48,921 bases of DNA from assembly GCF_000090795.2 (NCBI RefSeq), contig NW_003546274.1, positions 50,199-99,119 of the forward strand. Reading direction: 5' to 3'. This document shows positions 1 to 10,385 of the stretch, piece by piece. The notes below the pieces were generated by a model. The model saw only the letters and a list, made by a program, of their open reading frames with translations. It was not told the origin of the DNA and did no database searches. This DNA is from Amphimedon queenslandica. Taxonomy: Eukaryota; Porifera; Demospongiae; Haplosclerida; Niphatidae. Positions within the stretch are counted from its first letter, which is position 1. The number at the start of each line of letters is the position of its first letter. A program made the translations under genes and the position numbers.

Positions 1-659
1 TTATTGGACGACAGAAGTTATTGATACGTATAAAGCTGCTCTTCCTTCAGCCTCCATTGGATCAATACTGAGCACTGCAATGTACAACTATTGGGAAGAA
101 AAGGTTTTTTGTGGTAATCCAATGTTTACGTCTCTATCTTGCGGCGTGTCTAAAAAAAGTAAAAAATGATAATTATTATTGCCTTTTTAATAATTTTTGT
201 TTAGAGTCTCCTGTACTTGGTACTACATCTTCTAATAAATCTGCTTCAATTACGTCTACTCATTCATCTTCACCTAGCAAGCCGGTAGCAGCAGTGATAA
301 CTCCAATAGTTAGTGCTTCAGTTGATAGTTCACCTTCAGTAATAACTCAAATAGTTAGTGCTTCAGTTGATAGTTCTCCAACTAAGGAGCAGCTCCTATC
401 AGCTTTATCATTACTAAAGGATGTACCTCAGTCTGACTGGAAAAAGAAATTCGCTCAACCTCTTTTATTTTTTATGAAACGGGAGGATATTAGTTATAGT
501 TATTCGACGAAGTTTGAGTACTTTGTTGATAAATTGTATGATGAGTACTGCATTCCAACTTGGAGCCAAGTAATCCAAGCTTTAGATCAGCCAACAGTAA
601 TGATAGTCAAAGGAGTCAAAGTGTCTGACCGAGTACATGAATATCTGAAGAGTCTCTGA
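1..659 (+). CDS. 3' end of an unidentified gene (partial)
   Basis: Two exons are visible. The first runs from before the window to 113 (reading frame starting at base 2) and the second from 205 to the TGA at 657-659. The donor GTAATC at 114 and the acceptor TTTAG at 200-204 join in phase 1, making a Glu codon. The spliced tail has a Ser/Thr-rich linker with a 15-residue direct repeat (VITxIVSASVDSSP, twice; DNA 294-338 and 339-383). It is followed by a mostly helical, charged and aromatic segment of about 95 residues ending in LKSL. I do not recognise the family. The segment could be a divergent death-fold-like helical domain, given the death-domain gene next door, but no motif proves it. An AATAAA lies at 773-778. 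Confidence 0.6.
294..383 (+). repeat. 45-bp tandem duplication inside coding sequence
   Basis: Two adjacent 45-bp units (294-338, 339-383) differ at only a few bases and encode two copies of a 15-residue Ser/Val-rich motif. The length is a multiple of three, so the frame is kept. Confidence 0.85.
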
Positions 660-1346
660 GTAGACATTTGATTTATGTAGTGTAGATCTAGTCAGTACTA
701 TTTTTATGTTTTGCTAAAATTAATTTTATTATTATTATTATTATTATTATTAAACAATTTTACAGGACATAGAATAAAGGAGCAATGCATGAGGTATAGA
801 TACTTAGAGTAAGTAGTCCTGAGGAATGTTGGGAACAAGGTCCCAACACCCAGAAAAAAAGAAAGAAATAAATAAAATATATAATTGAATTTAAGAAAAA
901 GTTGATTTAATTGTACGTTTAGAGCAGGTGTTACACGGACATATGTAGTTTTAAAACACTATATTTACGTTTAAGCCACACTACTACACAGCCAAGAATT
1001 TTACTTTGAATCATGACTGATATCAATCAGGATCAGCCTTGATACATTCCTGTATCATGGATTTGGGGCAGCCTGCAAAGCAATGAGTCTAGTATGATAC
1101 AATCATGATAACCATCCATTATACAACCATGCTGGAGTACAACCCTGGTTCAGCCAGAGCAACAGACATGATTCAACATTGATGTCAGCCAGGGCTGTAT
1201 CAAAATAGACATCAGGCTTGAATCATTGATTTTCAGTTTGGGTAGTGGCCTGTATCAGAGATGATAATTCTTGGCTGTGTATAGCAAGAGTAGATAATCT
1301 ACTCTTGCTACTAGGCACACCTCCATCTATTCTTTTCAAGTTTAAG
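660..1346. other. Intergenic spacer with terminator signal and ATT repeat
   Basis: This stretch holds an (ATT)n tract at about 722-752, the AATAAA of the upstream gene (773-778) and a run at 1010-1260 in which the words GTATCA and TGATAC recur. No gene is seen. The last part is presumably the promoter and 5' UTR of the caspase-like gene. Confidence 0.6.
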
Positions 1347-3350
1347 ATGGCGACTAGTGTAGGTAAGTTTTCTCCTCCTTTTTCTCTCATGTTTCTTCTT
1401 CCTTTCACAATAGAGATATTTGAAGGTATACAGCGTGACTGTGTTGGAATGTTTGGTTTCGGGGCTTGTATATGGGCTGATCCAGACAAAATGATGGATG
1501 CACTTGTCATTGAGGATGCTTTTATAGAAACCAAATTCCCAGTAAAGATGAATGGAAAAAACACAACGTACGATTATTTCACTAATGTTCTAAGAAGTGC
1601 TTGCAACAAGCCCAAGGACTTTGGCTCAACCTGTCATTTTATGTTGCTCTATTGCTTGGGCAATGGAGGCTGTGACCCTGATGTTTATCTACTCATGGAA
1701 AATGGAGACAAATTTTATATTAAAGATATGATTGAAATCCTAAGCAACGAGGAGAGCCAACTAATGGATCCAGAGTATAATTATACATGCTTCCTGTTTT
1801 TTGAGATCACCCTTCAAGATGAGTCCCTTGCTATAGGTGATCCTAGGCTCCCAAGGGGGCCTAAAGTGGACAGGTTTGTCATTGCAACGTCTGGTCTACA
1901 AAAACCTGGGTATGTTGAGAAAGGTAAAACCTGGAGACATAAACTGGCAGAAGCACTTTTTGATGACTTTAAAAATGGGACCGTGCTAAATAAACTGGCA
2001 AAATTAAAGAAAGATTTTCTGCTGATGCAGTACGTCATTAATGCTGGACAGCTTTTTCAACTAGGTAAGAAGAAGTGCACATTCATTTATAAAATGAGGA
2101 TATGTCAATATGTGCATTCTTTATTCAATGTCATAATTATTATTATATTTTTACAGATTATGATTTGCAGACGAACACTTATTACAATGGTGTCATGATC
2201 ACGTCAACATCCTCCGATAAATCTCAAGACTTTGAAACTGACGAGAGAAATATAGCAACTACATTTGGAGACCTCCGGTTCAAAATCTTGGATTTGTCTA
2301 AAATAGTGACAGAGACTCTGCCAAGGGAGTCCGACACATCTTTTGCTTTCAATCTCCCGTCACTCATAAAAGCTATTACTTGCTATGAATATTCAACTTC
2401 GGTTGCTTTCCTCTCATTTTACTATTCTGGATACGGGGGGATGGACGAAGACACTGGACGAATTTATTTTCTCGAGAGCAAGCAGAAATATTACATTGAC
2501 GACATTGTGAGCCTCTTTATGAAACGGAAGGACTCTGATAAGTTGTGTATCATTCTTCTTGAGCTGTGTCTCCCAGAGGATTCTCCCGATATTCCTATAG
2601 GACCTCTCCTCCTTCCAGCCTTTAAAAATATCGTAGTTGCTGTCTCTGGTCTCCACAAAGCAAGTGTGTGCCGCACTCCTGAAAAGGAAGGGAAGTGGAC
2701 AAAGAAGTTGTGCGAAAAAATAAGTGAAGGGAAAGAGCCTTTGGCTGTCCTGTTGGATGAGGTCGGAGAGGAACTTCCAGAAATAGGAGGACAGTATGTG
2801 TACTCATGTCCACTTTTTACTCTGAAAAGTACGATATGATATGCACTATGAATCACTTGTACCTCTTCTAAAATTATGTATATTGGAAGAGAAATTGTTA
2901 TTTATGCTGTACCCATTTTAGATCCTCCAGATCTTGCTATTGATTGTACTAAGAAACAAAGCACTGTGCCCATTTCTTATACAAGTAAGCTATTATACTT
3001 TTAAAAAATTATTATTATTATTATTATTATGTATAATAGAATCAGCCCCAGCTAACATAATGAAGAAGAGACCAAGGCCAAGAGATGCAGCAACTCTCTT
3101 AGGCCATGTTGCCTACAAATGGAAGGATATTGGGAAGAATCTCGGAGTCTCTAATGATAATCTACAAAACCTTGAAGTCATGCCTCAACCTGATGTCACT
3201 AAGTTGATGTGGATGATTAATAAAGCTGACAACCTGACCTGGGCCTCACTTTATACTGGAGTATACAATGTTGATAAGTCTAAAGCTGATGAAATGAAAG
3301 CAAAGGTTATGAAAGATTCTGCCATATTCTCAAATTATCATGATAATTAG
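1347..3350 (+). CDS. Tandem caspase-like (both degenerate) plus death-domain protein
   Basis: Five exons, 1347-1362, 1414-2064, 2157-2828, 2922-2984 and 3040-3350, all joined at phase-1 introns, give 570 residues. Domain 1 (about 15-215) and domain 2 (about 223-440) both follow the caspase/C14 pattern: strand, histidine loop, strand, cysteine loop. In domain 1 the SHGxxG loop reads CLGNGG (Leu87 for His) and the QACRG loop reads ITLQD (Leu139 for Cys). In domain 2 the loop reads SGYGG (Tyr315 for His), while Cys360 remains in ELCLP. Residues about 475-560 look like a death domain (WKDIGKNLGV, a helix, then WASLYTGVYNVDKSKADEM). Domain 1 is therefore expected to be inactive and domain 2 very probably so. 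Such proteins typically act as scaffolds in apoptotic or innate signalling; that role is inferred. AATAAA is at 3395-3400. Confidence 0.8.
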
Positions 3351-3394
3351 TAATTTGCCACTGACGTATTTAATCTAGTATTTTTAATGACTTT

Positions 3395-3400
3395 AATAAA
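3395..3400 (+). terminator. Polyadenylation signal of the caspase-like/death-domain gene
   Basis: A perfect AATAAA 45 bases after the TAG stop, followed by a GT-rich tract (3434-3467) suitable as a downstream element. Confidence 0.65.
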
Positions 3401-3433
3401 AAGCTTTTGTTCTTTTTACAGTACAATTACACA

Positions 3434-3467
3434 TTGTGTGTGTGTGTTTGTGTGTGTGTGTGCGCGC
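3434..3467. repeat. (GT)n microsatellite
   Basis: TG dinucleotide run with one interruption, in the 151-bp gap between two convergent genes. Confidence 0.9.
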
Positions 3468-3502
3468 ATGAGTAGTTGGTATGTGTGTGGGATGTCTATT
3501 GC

Positions 3503-5731
3503 TCATTGGGGCATCACTCCATGAAGTGGCGGCTGCTGGAGTGGTCTAATAGAAAAACTGATGGGAAGAGGTCCCATCCCTGGTCTTATAGTGGGCATCC
3601 CTCCCATTGGAGGGGGAGGAGGTCGTGACAACGACAATGAAGAATGCACCATGGAATTAGCTGAAGGAATATTATACTTGGCACGAAGGGACCTTATCTC
3701 TTCCTAATAAGATGAATGAAATAAAGAGATGCTTGGTGATAAGCTTATTATAAGTACCATTGATAGGTCTTGCTTAGGATGCATGAGGAGGCTATTCTCT
3801 GGTAGTGGAACAACTAGAGCTGCAGTCATTAGTATGCTCTCAGCAGCAGATGCAGCTGCCTCTTTATGAGTAGCCACTGAATTATCTGATGATGTGATAG
3901 TAGTGCCGATAGGGGGAGCTGAAGTAGGAGGCTGCATGAATGAAATAGTTAAAAATGAATGTGTCATTATTATCATGATAATCATTAATCATTACCTGTA
4001 CCACAGCACTAGGGAATAATGGTTGGGTCATTGTTGGAGCGCTGAGTGTATGTATGCATGAAAGAATATCAAGTAAACAAAATCTGAGAAATGACATCCA
4101 CAAAATACAAACGAAACAATCAGAATTTTCTAATAGACATTTTTTGATGAAATTTGGCCAAAAATACCCTGTGCTATATAGTACAGGGACTTTGGCCTAA
4201 TTTTTTAGTAACTTTAAAAATTATTTAAAAATCCAATTTTGCTCAGAATCAGCTCAAACTTGCTACACAACATAAGAACATATATATGTATCAGAAAAAT
4301 TATAAAAGTGGTAAATTCTCTCCATTCAGTTATGATAAAATTTTGCCAAATGCCCTGTGCTATAGTAGTACAGGAACTTTTGGCCCAATTCTCGAGTAAC
4401 TTTAAAAATTCAAATTTTGATCGGAGTCAGCTCAAACTTGCTACACAAAATGAAGACATGTATATGTATCAGGAAAAAAATATAAAAACAGAGACACTAA
4501 CCTTGCAGGAGGGACCATTGGGATTCCTCCTATAAACAACAAAATTCATTAACATAATAGGATTGAAGGTCTTACTAGGAGGAGCTGGAATCATTCCTGG
4601 CACAATGGGAGGCATGCCAGGTATGAGGACAGGGGGGACACCAGGCAACAGGCCAGGGGGACCAGCTGGAAATAAACCATCACCTACTGGTACAGGACTC
4701 ACCCCTGCTGCTAGGCCATCAGTCTTGAGTCTCTTGGTATCAGGGCCATCATCACTAGCTGAGCCTATATAATGAATGGAAAGAGAAGAAGTAATCCACC
4801 ACAGAAATATGTACATGTACGTGTAACTAATGAAAGGTTTGATAAAAGATCAGTTGGTAGAGTAATAATGGTAATGATAGCAAATTATTTCTATGAAGTA
4901 CAACAAAGTACAGTTACAATAATGATTCTGGCCTTATTTTATCAAGTAGAGAAGAGCAGGATATTGTTCTTCATTATAGCCAAAGATCATGAAGTGACTG
5001 CTATATTAACATGACACAAAATTAATAGACCACATCAAACAAAATTAATTAGTAAAGAATGACTTACTGTATTAAATTAAACTGTATACAAAATGGTTTG
5101 CATAATTATTATTGGCTATAACAATTCATTGGCGTGCTTACTTTTAGGTGCTGACACACAAAAAATCTTTAACATGAACACATACAATACATTGATATAT
5201 ATATACACATATAACACATTGATATATACACACATACAATTCATTGATATTACAATACATTAATATGATACTTTGGACATACCTTGATACACAATGTATG
5301 CCAATTCCCCACTCTATCTATAGCTTACCATATTTCTCTATCTCCCTCATTCTTCTGGCTTCCTCGGGCACTCCCTCCATCCCGTATATTTCAAAGTCCA
5401 ATATACTCCTATCCAATAAAGCATTAGGTACTTTGGTAATGGTCTCCTTGTGGACTTGAGAGCAATGGATGGCCAGGCCAGGAGCAGTGTATAGCTTCTT
5501 GTGGCATATGTGACACTTGAAGTGTTTGGCCTTTTGGTGTCCTATCAGAACCTTCTCGTCATCAAATTCTCTATTGCAATACCTGGAAATGGAGTTAAGT
5601 TTGTGTTTTCTAATTAATGCCCATCTGACTGACACGGGGAATTCTTTGGTTTATAAGACATGTACATGTAGGTTATTAGTAAAAGGATACCAGCACCATG
5701 GCTTTAGGTTCTTTCTCTTCTTCCTTCCCAT
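3503..5731 (-). CDS. ZNF207: BuGZ/ZNF207-like zinc-finger protein
   Basis: Seven exons on the minus strand: 5691-5731, 5329-5582, 4576-4764, 4502-4529, 3996-4041, 3758-3931 and 3503-3703, all with consistent splice phases, giving 310 residues. The start MGRKKRK and the two C2H2 fingers (C13/C16/H29/H34 and C37/C40/H53/H58) match ZNF207 closely, including [20 protein letters not shown] and the [10 protein letters not shown] segment. A Pro/Gly/Met-rich low-complexity middle and a GLEBS-like motif ([18 protein letters not shown], residues 237-254) follow. In animals ZNF207 binds Bub3 through GLEBS, stabilises it at kinetochores, and phase-separates on spindle microtubules. This protein is shorter than the human one (about 480), mainly in the low-complexity part. 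Intron 4 holds two repeat monomers. The start lies 164 bp from the divergent CENP-X start. Confidence 0.92.
4135..4495 (+). repeat. Dispersed ~177-bp repeat, two tandem monomers
   Basis: Two head-to-tail units lie in a ZNF207-like intron. The shared block TCAGCTCAAACTTGCTACAC starts near 4248 and 4425, 177 bp apart. Each unit has a palindromic core (4167-4188 and about 4353-4373, arms CCCTGT...ACAGG around CTATA) followed by a CTTTGGCC-like word. Confidence 0.85.
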
Positions 5732-5895
5732 GAGAGAAGTACTGTTGACTTGATCCTTGAAATCTCACAGACTCACACAACACGTTGAGATCACGTGAGC
5801 AATCAGCACTGAACGAGTGGGCTGGACTATCAATTAATTTGTTAAAGGGTGTGGTTTCAATGATGCAGAAGAAAAAATAAAACTTATGAAGATTT
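5732..5895. promoter_or_regulatory. Bidirectional promoter, ZNF207-like / CENP-X-like
   Basis: Only 164 bp separate the two divergent start codons. The stretch contains ATCACGTGAG, an E-box-type palindrome. No TATA box is evident. Shared control is inferred from the arrangement. Confidence 0.55.
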
Positions 5896-6348
5896 ATGGA
5901 TAAAGAGCTTAGTCTGAGACAAGTAAAAATTCTTTTGGAAATATAGAATTTATTCTAATAATTAATAGGAAACTGTCCTTCAAATTTTAAAGTCAAACTT
6001 TTCAGATTCCAAGACAAAAGGTTGACTAGACAAAAGTGGATAAATATCATTTACTTTTTTGCTATAGTTAATAATGATGCATTAAAATTGATGAAAAAGT
6101 ATGTAGACATCTTGGTTTTAGGTAATACAATAACACTAGATCTATTAATTTTTTTATTAATTTTAATCACAGAAACAGTGTTCAGGACAATTGATCAAGC
6201 TAAGGTGAAAATAACTTTTTTGCCTAGCTCTAGTGTTATTATCTTTTTATCTTGATTAATAAAGATTGAGCAATCTGATGCAGTAGAGCTTCAGCATTTT
6301 GAGAAAGTCCTTCCAAAACTTGTAAGACATGATCCGATAGTAGACTAA
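5896..6348 (+). CDS. CENPX: CENP-X / MHF2 (histone-fold) homologue
   Basis: Five very small exons, 5896-5922, 5969-6020, 6068-6121, 6173-6204 and 6265-6348, splice in frame to 82 residues; the human protein has 81. Diagnostic stretches are SDSKTKVNNDALKLM, a helix up to DILVLETVFRTIDQA, and VELQHFEKVLPKLV, matching the human pattern DKTKVSGDALQLM ... AVRGVRQAQAE ... VDQLEKVLPQLLLDF. CENP-X pairs with CENP-S (MHF1) in a histone-fold tetramer that serves both the inner kinetochore and FANCM-dependent replication-fork repair. Introns are only 46-60 bp. The start follows from the only ATG that gives an open first exon. AATAAA at 6414-6419 falls inside the 3' UTR region of the opposing Chibby gene. 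Confidence 0.9.
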
Positions 6349-6413
6349 TACATGTGTGTCAGTGGTGTTTTTATTGTAATTTTTTTTAATTTTTAGCTCC
6401 TTGACTTTTGAAA

Positions 6414-6419
6414 ATAAAA
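6414..6419 (+). terminator. Polyadenylation signal of the CENP-X-like gene
   Basis: AATAAA 66 bases after the stop codon. On the opposite strand AATAAA (TTTATT at 6370-6375) lies 104 bases after the Chibby stop, so the two 3' ends probably overlap. Confidence 0.55.
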
Positions 6420-6478
6420 GATCTTTAGCATGAATTCAAGGCTTGACATTTTAGATAAAAATAATTTTACAATTTTGT

Positions 6479-6939
6479 TCATTGTTTCTTTTTTGTCTTC
6501 TTTTTGACTTTTTTGAGAGACTCAATCTCTTCTTTTAAATTAAAGTTGTCGGCATTGCTCAAGGCTAGCATGTCGAGTAGAAGTTCAGTTTTGTACTTTA
6601 ACAGGTTGTTCTCTTCCAGAAGTCTCTTGTTTTCTTTTTGAAGTTGTTGAGATGCTTCAACTATCCCTGTAGCTGAGCCAGGTGTACTGCCATCTTTAGG
6701 AACTAAGAATTTTATAATAAATCAACCATCCCCCACCTCTTACCTAGCACCCATTGTCCTTTAGTAAAGACAAGCTCTTGTCCAGACAATCTCATGGTTA
6801 GAGGGCCAGCACTGTCCAGTTTCAAGTCATTGATGGAATATGTGGTCTCATCTAGTGAGGATAAGTTACCAATAGAGAATGACTTCCTCTTGACTGGTTT
6901 CTTTCCCGATTTGAATCCCGAGCGAGAAAAGAGAGGCAT
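6479..6939 (-). CDS. CBY1: Chibby homologue (basal-body / beta-catenin antagonist)
   Basis: Two exons, 6744-6939 and 6479-6702, joined in phase 1, give 139 residues (human 126). The N-terminal half (MPLFSR, KRKSFSIGNLSSLDE, LTMRLSGQELVFTKGQW) matches the Chibby pattern (RKSASLSNLHSLD, PTMNLAGQSLKFENGQW). The C-terminal half is a leucine-rich coiled coil (about 85-125) with LLEENNLLKYKTELLLDML, very close to the human coiled coil, and a Lys-rich end. Chibby binds beta-catenin and 14-3-3 and works at the ciliary transition zone and basal body. It shares a 125-bp divergent promoter with the carboxypeptidase gene and converges on CENP-X. Confidence 0.92.
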
Positions 6940-7064
6940 TTTAAAAAGAGTCCTGTGGAATGTAATGTGTAGTAAAGTTATTGTTATGTTGTTGCTATGG
7001 CTACGTTTTAATGAGCCACACCCTCTCATTATCATTAAATATTCATAGATAGTCTATTAACACA
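6940..7064. promoter_or_regulatory. Bidirectional promoter, Chibby / SCPEP1-like
   Basis: 125 bp between divergent starts. It contains the X-box described separately. No TATA box is evident for Chibby; TTAAATATTCATAG at about 7036 is an AT-rich candidate for the plus-strand gene. Confidence 0.55.
6991..7004 (-). promoter_or_regulatory. RFX X-box upstream of Chibby
   Basis: Read on the Chibby strand the site is GTAGCCATAGCAAC, which fits the X-box consensus GTNRCC-N2-RGYAAC at every defined position. It lies about 52 bp upstream of the Chibby start codon, a normal distance for X-boxes of ciliary genes. Function is inferred from family knowledge. Confidence 0.7.
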
Positions 7065-9344
7065 ATGTCGTTTTTCAGCGTGAGCTTTCTTGCCCTTGCT
7101 CTTGCTCTTTGCAGCTACAACCCAGTCCTTTCTTCCGTTATACCAGATGAAGATTGGGCTTATGTTGATGTCCGACCAGGTGCTCACATGTTCTGGTGGC
7201 TGTACGGTTGTAGCACAGAAAGCAGCAGGGACACTAAGCCATTAGTCATGTGGCTGCAGGTACTTGAAGCATAAAATTACATTTTCTCTTTAATTCATTT
7301 TTCAGGGTGGGCCCGGTGGCTCTTCAACTGGATTTGGAAATTTTATGGAAATAGGACCACTAGATGTTGACTTGCAACAAAGACCAACAAATTGGGTATA
7401 ATGAAGCCATCATACATTAGTCTAATCAATTTATCATACATTTGCTGTACAGAAGAGAAAGTGCTCCCTACTACTGGCAATGTATGGCTTGACCACATCC
7501 TATTGCCAGCAAAGTTACCTGTTGTATGCTGGGCTTTACTATTATAGTAGAGTTATAGCTTGACTTCAGTGTATGGTTGTAGTAAATTTTGCAATTTTTT
7601 GGCTGCAAGCTCTTAACACAATACAAATTTAAGCCTGCCTTTGTAATACATGCAATGTATGGTGTGTAGTGTATCTGTTTAAGCCAAGAAAGTTTTTAGG
7701 CAATGTTAGTTAACAGTCTAATGATTAGTGTGTAAACTCTGAGGTCCCATATGAATTTAAATTCCTTTCTGTTAGGTTCAATCAGTGAACATCCTTTTTG
7801 TTGATAATCCGGTTGGCACTGGTTACAGTTATGTCGATGAGGATAAATTACTGACAACCAATGTTACAGAAATAGCTCAAGATTTACTGACATTGTTTGC
7901 TAGTTTCTTAAAGTCACACGAAATATTTCAAGTAAATTAATACACTCTATATGCAGTAGTATTGTTCCCTCTTTATAGTCATTACCATTTTATATATTTT
8001 CTGAATCATATGGCGGGAAAATGACGGCTGCTTTTGGTGTGCTCCTTAATTCGGTAAATAATTTTTATGATTAAAGGTCATTAATTAGTTTCGAATGGTT
8101 ATATTAGGCTATACAGTCAGGGAAAATTCAAGTGAACTTTAAAGGCGTTGCATTGGGTGACAGTTGGATATCTCCCATAGGCAAGTTTGTAATTAAGGAC
8201 TAGTAATAACAGGCATTGTTCTCCTGGACATTACTACAGGCCAAATCATAACAATGGCAGTATAGACATATGTTTTTCCTACATTTTCCTTTTTGTCTTT
8301 AAATAGATTCAGTTCTAACATGGGGGCCTTATCTCTATGCAACAGTAAGTGTTATTGTTTTGAAAAGACTGACTTATTTATGCTCATTTTGTATAGTCGC
8401 TTATCAATGAAAATGAATTGGCTCAGATACAAGAGAAAGCAATGAAGTGTAAAGATGCATTATTAGCTGGTCAAGGAAAAAACTCAACAATTCTGTGGGG
8501 TGAAACACAAGATCTTGTAGAAGAGGTACATGTACATACAATCCACATTTAATCAGTTACTGTCTTTTTGTAAAGCTGTCGGATAATGTCAATGTGTACA
8601 ATATACTGGAGCACAATAGCAATACTGATGAAAAAATGAGAGATCAAAGAGGACTGCATTCGATAAGCAAGAGACAGATATCAAAACTGCATGCAGATCA
8701 GTTGGGTGAGCTGATGAATGGTCAGATTAAGAAGAAACTAAATATACCGGAGAAAGTCACTTGGGGAGGTATTGGAGCTACTTTTGTTTATATAATACAT
8801 TTAATTCTCCATTTTATTTTAAAGGCCAATCTGGTAAAGTCTTCACTTATCAAAGTGAAGATTTCATGAAAGATGTTATTGCTGATGGTATGTCACGAGT
8901 ACTTAAAAACAGCAATGGCTTTAATATCATTTTGTAGTTGATACACTACTGTCTTCTAACATTGATGTTGTTGTGTACAGTGGACAGTTAGATCTGATTG
9001 TTGATACACCAGGTATAATAGGACTTAACGAACACTGCGATTATTACATTATTAATTATAAGGCACTCTAGCATGGATTCAGAAACTTAAATGGCCTAAT
9101 CTCCAGCAATATCTCAAAGCTAAGAGAGTCCCACTTTATCCTCCATCTGGTAAAGCTACCAAAGCGACTGGAGCTTTTTATCAATATTATCAAAATTTCT
9201 ACTTTTATTGGATAATGAAAGCTGGTCACATGGTCAGTGAGTTTTTGTACTGTGGAGTAATTATGATGATAGTAATCTTAGGTACCAGCTGATGCTGGAG
9301 AGATGGCGCTGATGATGATGAATATAATAACAAAGACCACATGA
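7065..9344 (+). CDS. SCPEP1: Retinoid-inducible serine carboxypeptidase-like (SCPEP1, S10 family)
   Basis: Twelve exons: 7065-7259, 7306-7395, 7776-7931, 7979-8053, 8108-8180, 8307-8344, 8397-8525, 8576-8768, 8825-8887, 8938-9012, 9063-9232 and 9282-9344, giving 439 residues (human 452). A hydrophobic signal peptide (about 1-24) precedes MFWWLY, PLVMWLQGGPGGSSTGFGNF, the nucleophile motif SESYGGK (Ser157), GVALGDSWISPIDSVLTWGP, SGQLDLIVDT (Asp356) and KAGHMVP (His418). The triad is complete and its spacing fits the human enzyme. It is expected to be a secreted or lysosomal serine carboxypeptidase. Intron 5 begins with GC (GCAAGT at 8181), which is needed to keep ISPI-DSVL in frame. AATAAA is at 9553-9558. 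Confidence 0.93.
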
Positions 9345-9544
9345 TGTCATGAAGGCAACTGCTGCTTTAATTAATTTAAATTACCTTTCTTGACAAAGAA
9401 CTCAAATGAGACAACACCATTTGTATTTATATGCCATGTTGTTTATCCTATTATACAGTACAAAAACAACATTACAGTTTAGTTGGGGTGAGCAAAAGCA
9501 AGCTTCACTAATGCCAGAAATATCTGTACAGACCAACTGGTGGT
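9345..9544. other. 3' flank of the carboxypeptidase gene
   Basis: No gene or repeat recognised. It probably forms the 3' UTR up to the AATAAA at 9553. Confidence 0.5.
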
Positions 9545-10385
9545 TAAAATTAAATAAAAAATAAAGTAAAAATAATAAAAATCAAAAATAAAAACTAATA
9601 ATAAAAATTAAAAATCTAAAAAATAAAAAATAATGCATAAAAATACGAAAGAAGCAAAAATGATAAAAAAATTAAAAAATAATAAATTTTGAAAAAATAA
9701 TAGAATAAAATAAAATAATTATAAAAAATAATAACAAATTAAAAAATAAAATAAAATAATTAAAATAATAATGATAATAGAAAATTTAAAAAATTTAAAA
9801 AATTATTATTATTCTTAAAATGATACAAAATAAAAATTTAAGAATGAAAAAAAAATTTGAAAAAAAATAACATAAAATAAAATAAAATAAATTATAAAAT
9901 AATAATGATAATAATAAATTAAAATGAGAAAAAATAAAGTAAAAAATTTGAAATAAAAATTAAAAATAATTAAATGCTTATTTTGTTCCTTTAGTTGTGT
10001 CTTATTTATTTATTTTCTTCTTTTCCCTTCTGTCCTTTCTTCTCTTCTCTCCCTCTTTCTTCCCCTCCTCTTATTATTATTGTTGTTGTTATTGTTGTTA
10101 TTAGTGGTATAATAAATAATTACATTAAATAATTAAAAAATAATAAAATTAAAAATGTTAAAAATAAAAAATTATTAAAAATGACGAATAAAAAATAAAA
10201 AATAATAATAATAATTTATAAAATTATTTTAAAAATTATTAAAAATAATAAAATAAAATCTAAAATAAAAAAAATTATAAAACAATAATAATAAATTTTT
10301 AAAAATTAAAAAATTAAAAATTAAAAATTAAAAATAAAATTAAAATCACTATAAAAATTAAAAAATTAAAAAATAATAATAGTTA
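9545..10385. repeat. Long A/T-rich low-complexity tract
   Basis: About 840 bp of irregular AAAATAATAAAA-type sequence, broken by a pyrimidine patch at 10,005-10,075 (TTCTTCTTTTCCC..., TCTTCTCTC) and a GTTGTTGTT run. No ORF of interest. Confidence 0.85.

Noticed and set aside
4469..4816. Continuous 115-codon minus-strand frame starting MYIFLWW
   Set aside because: It is exon 3 of the ZNF207-like gene read through both flanking introns; splice sites at 4764 and 4576 fit the family better.
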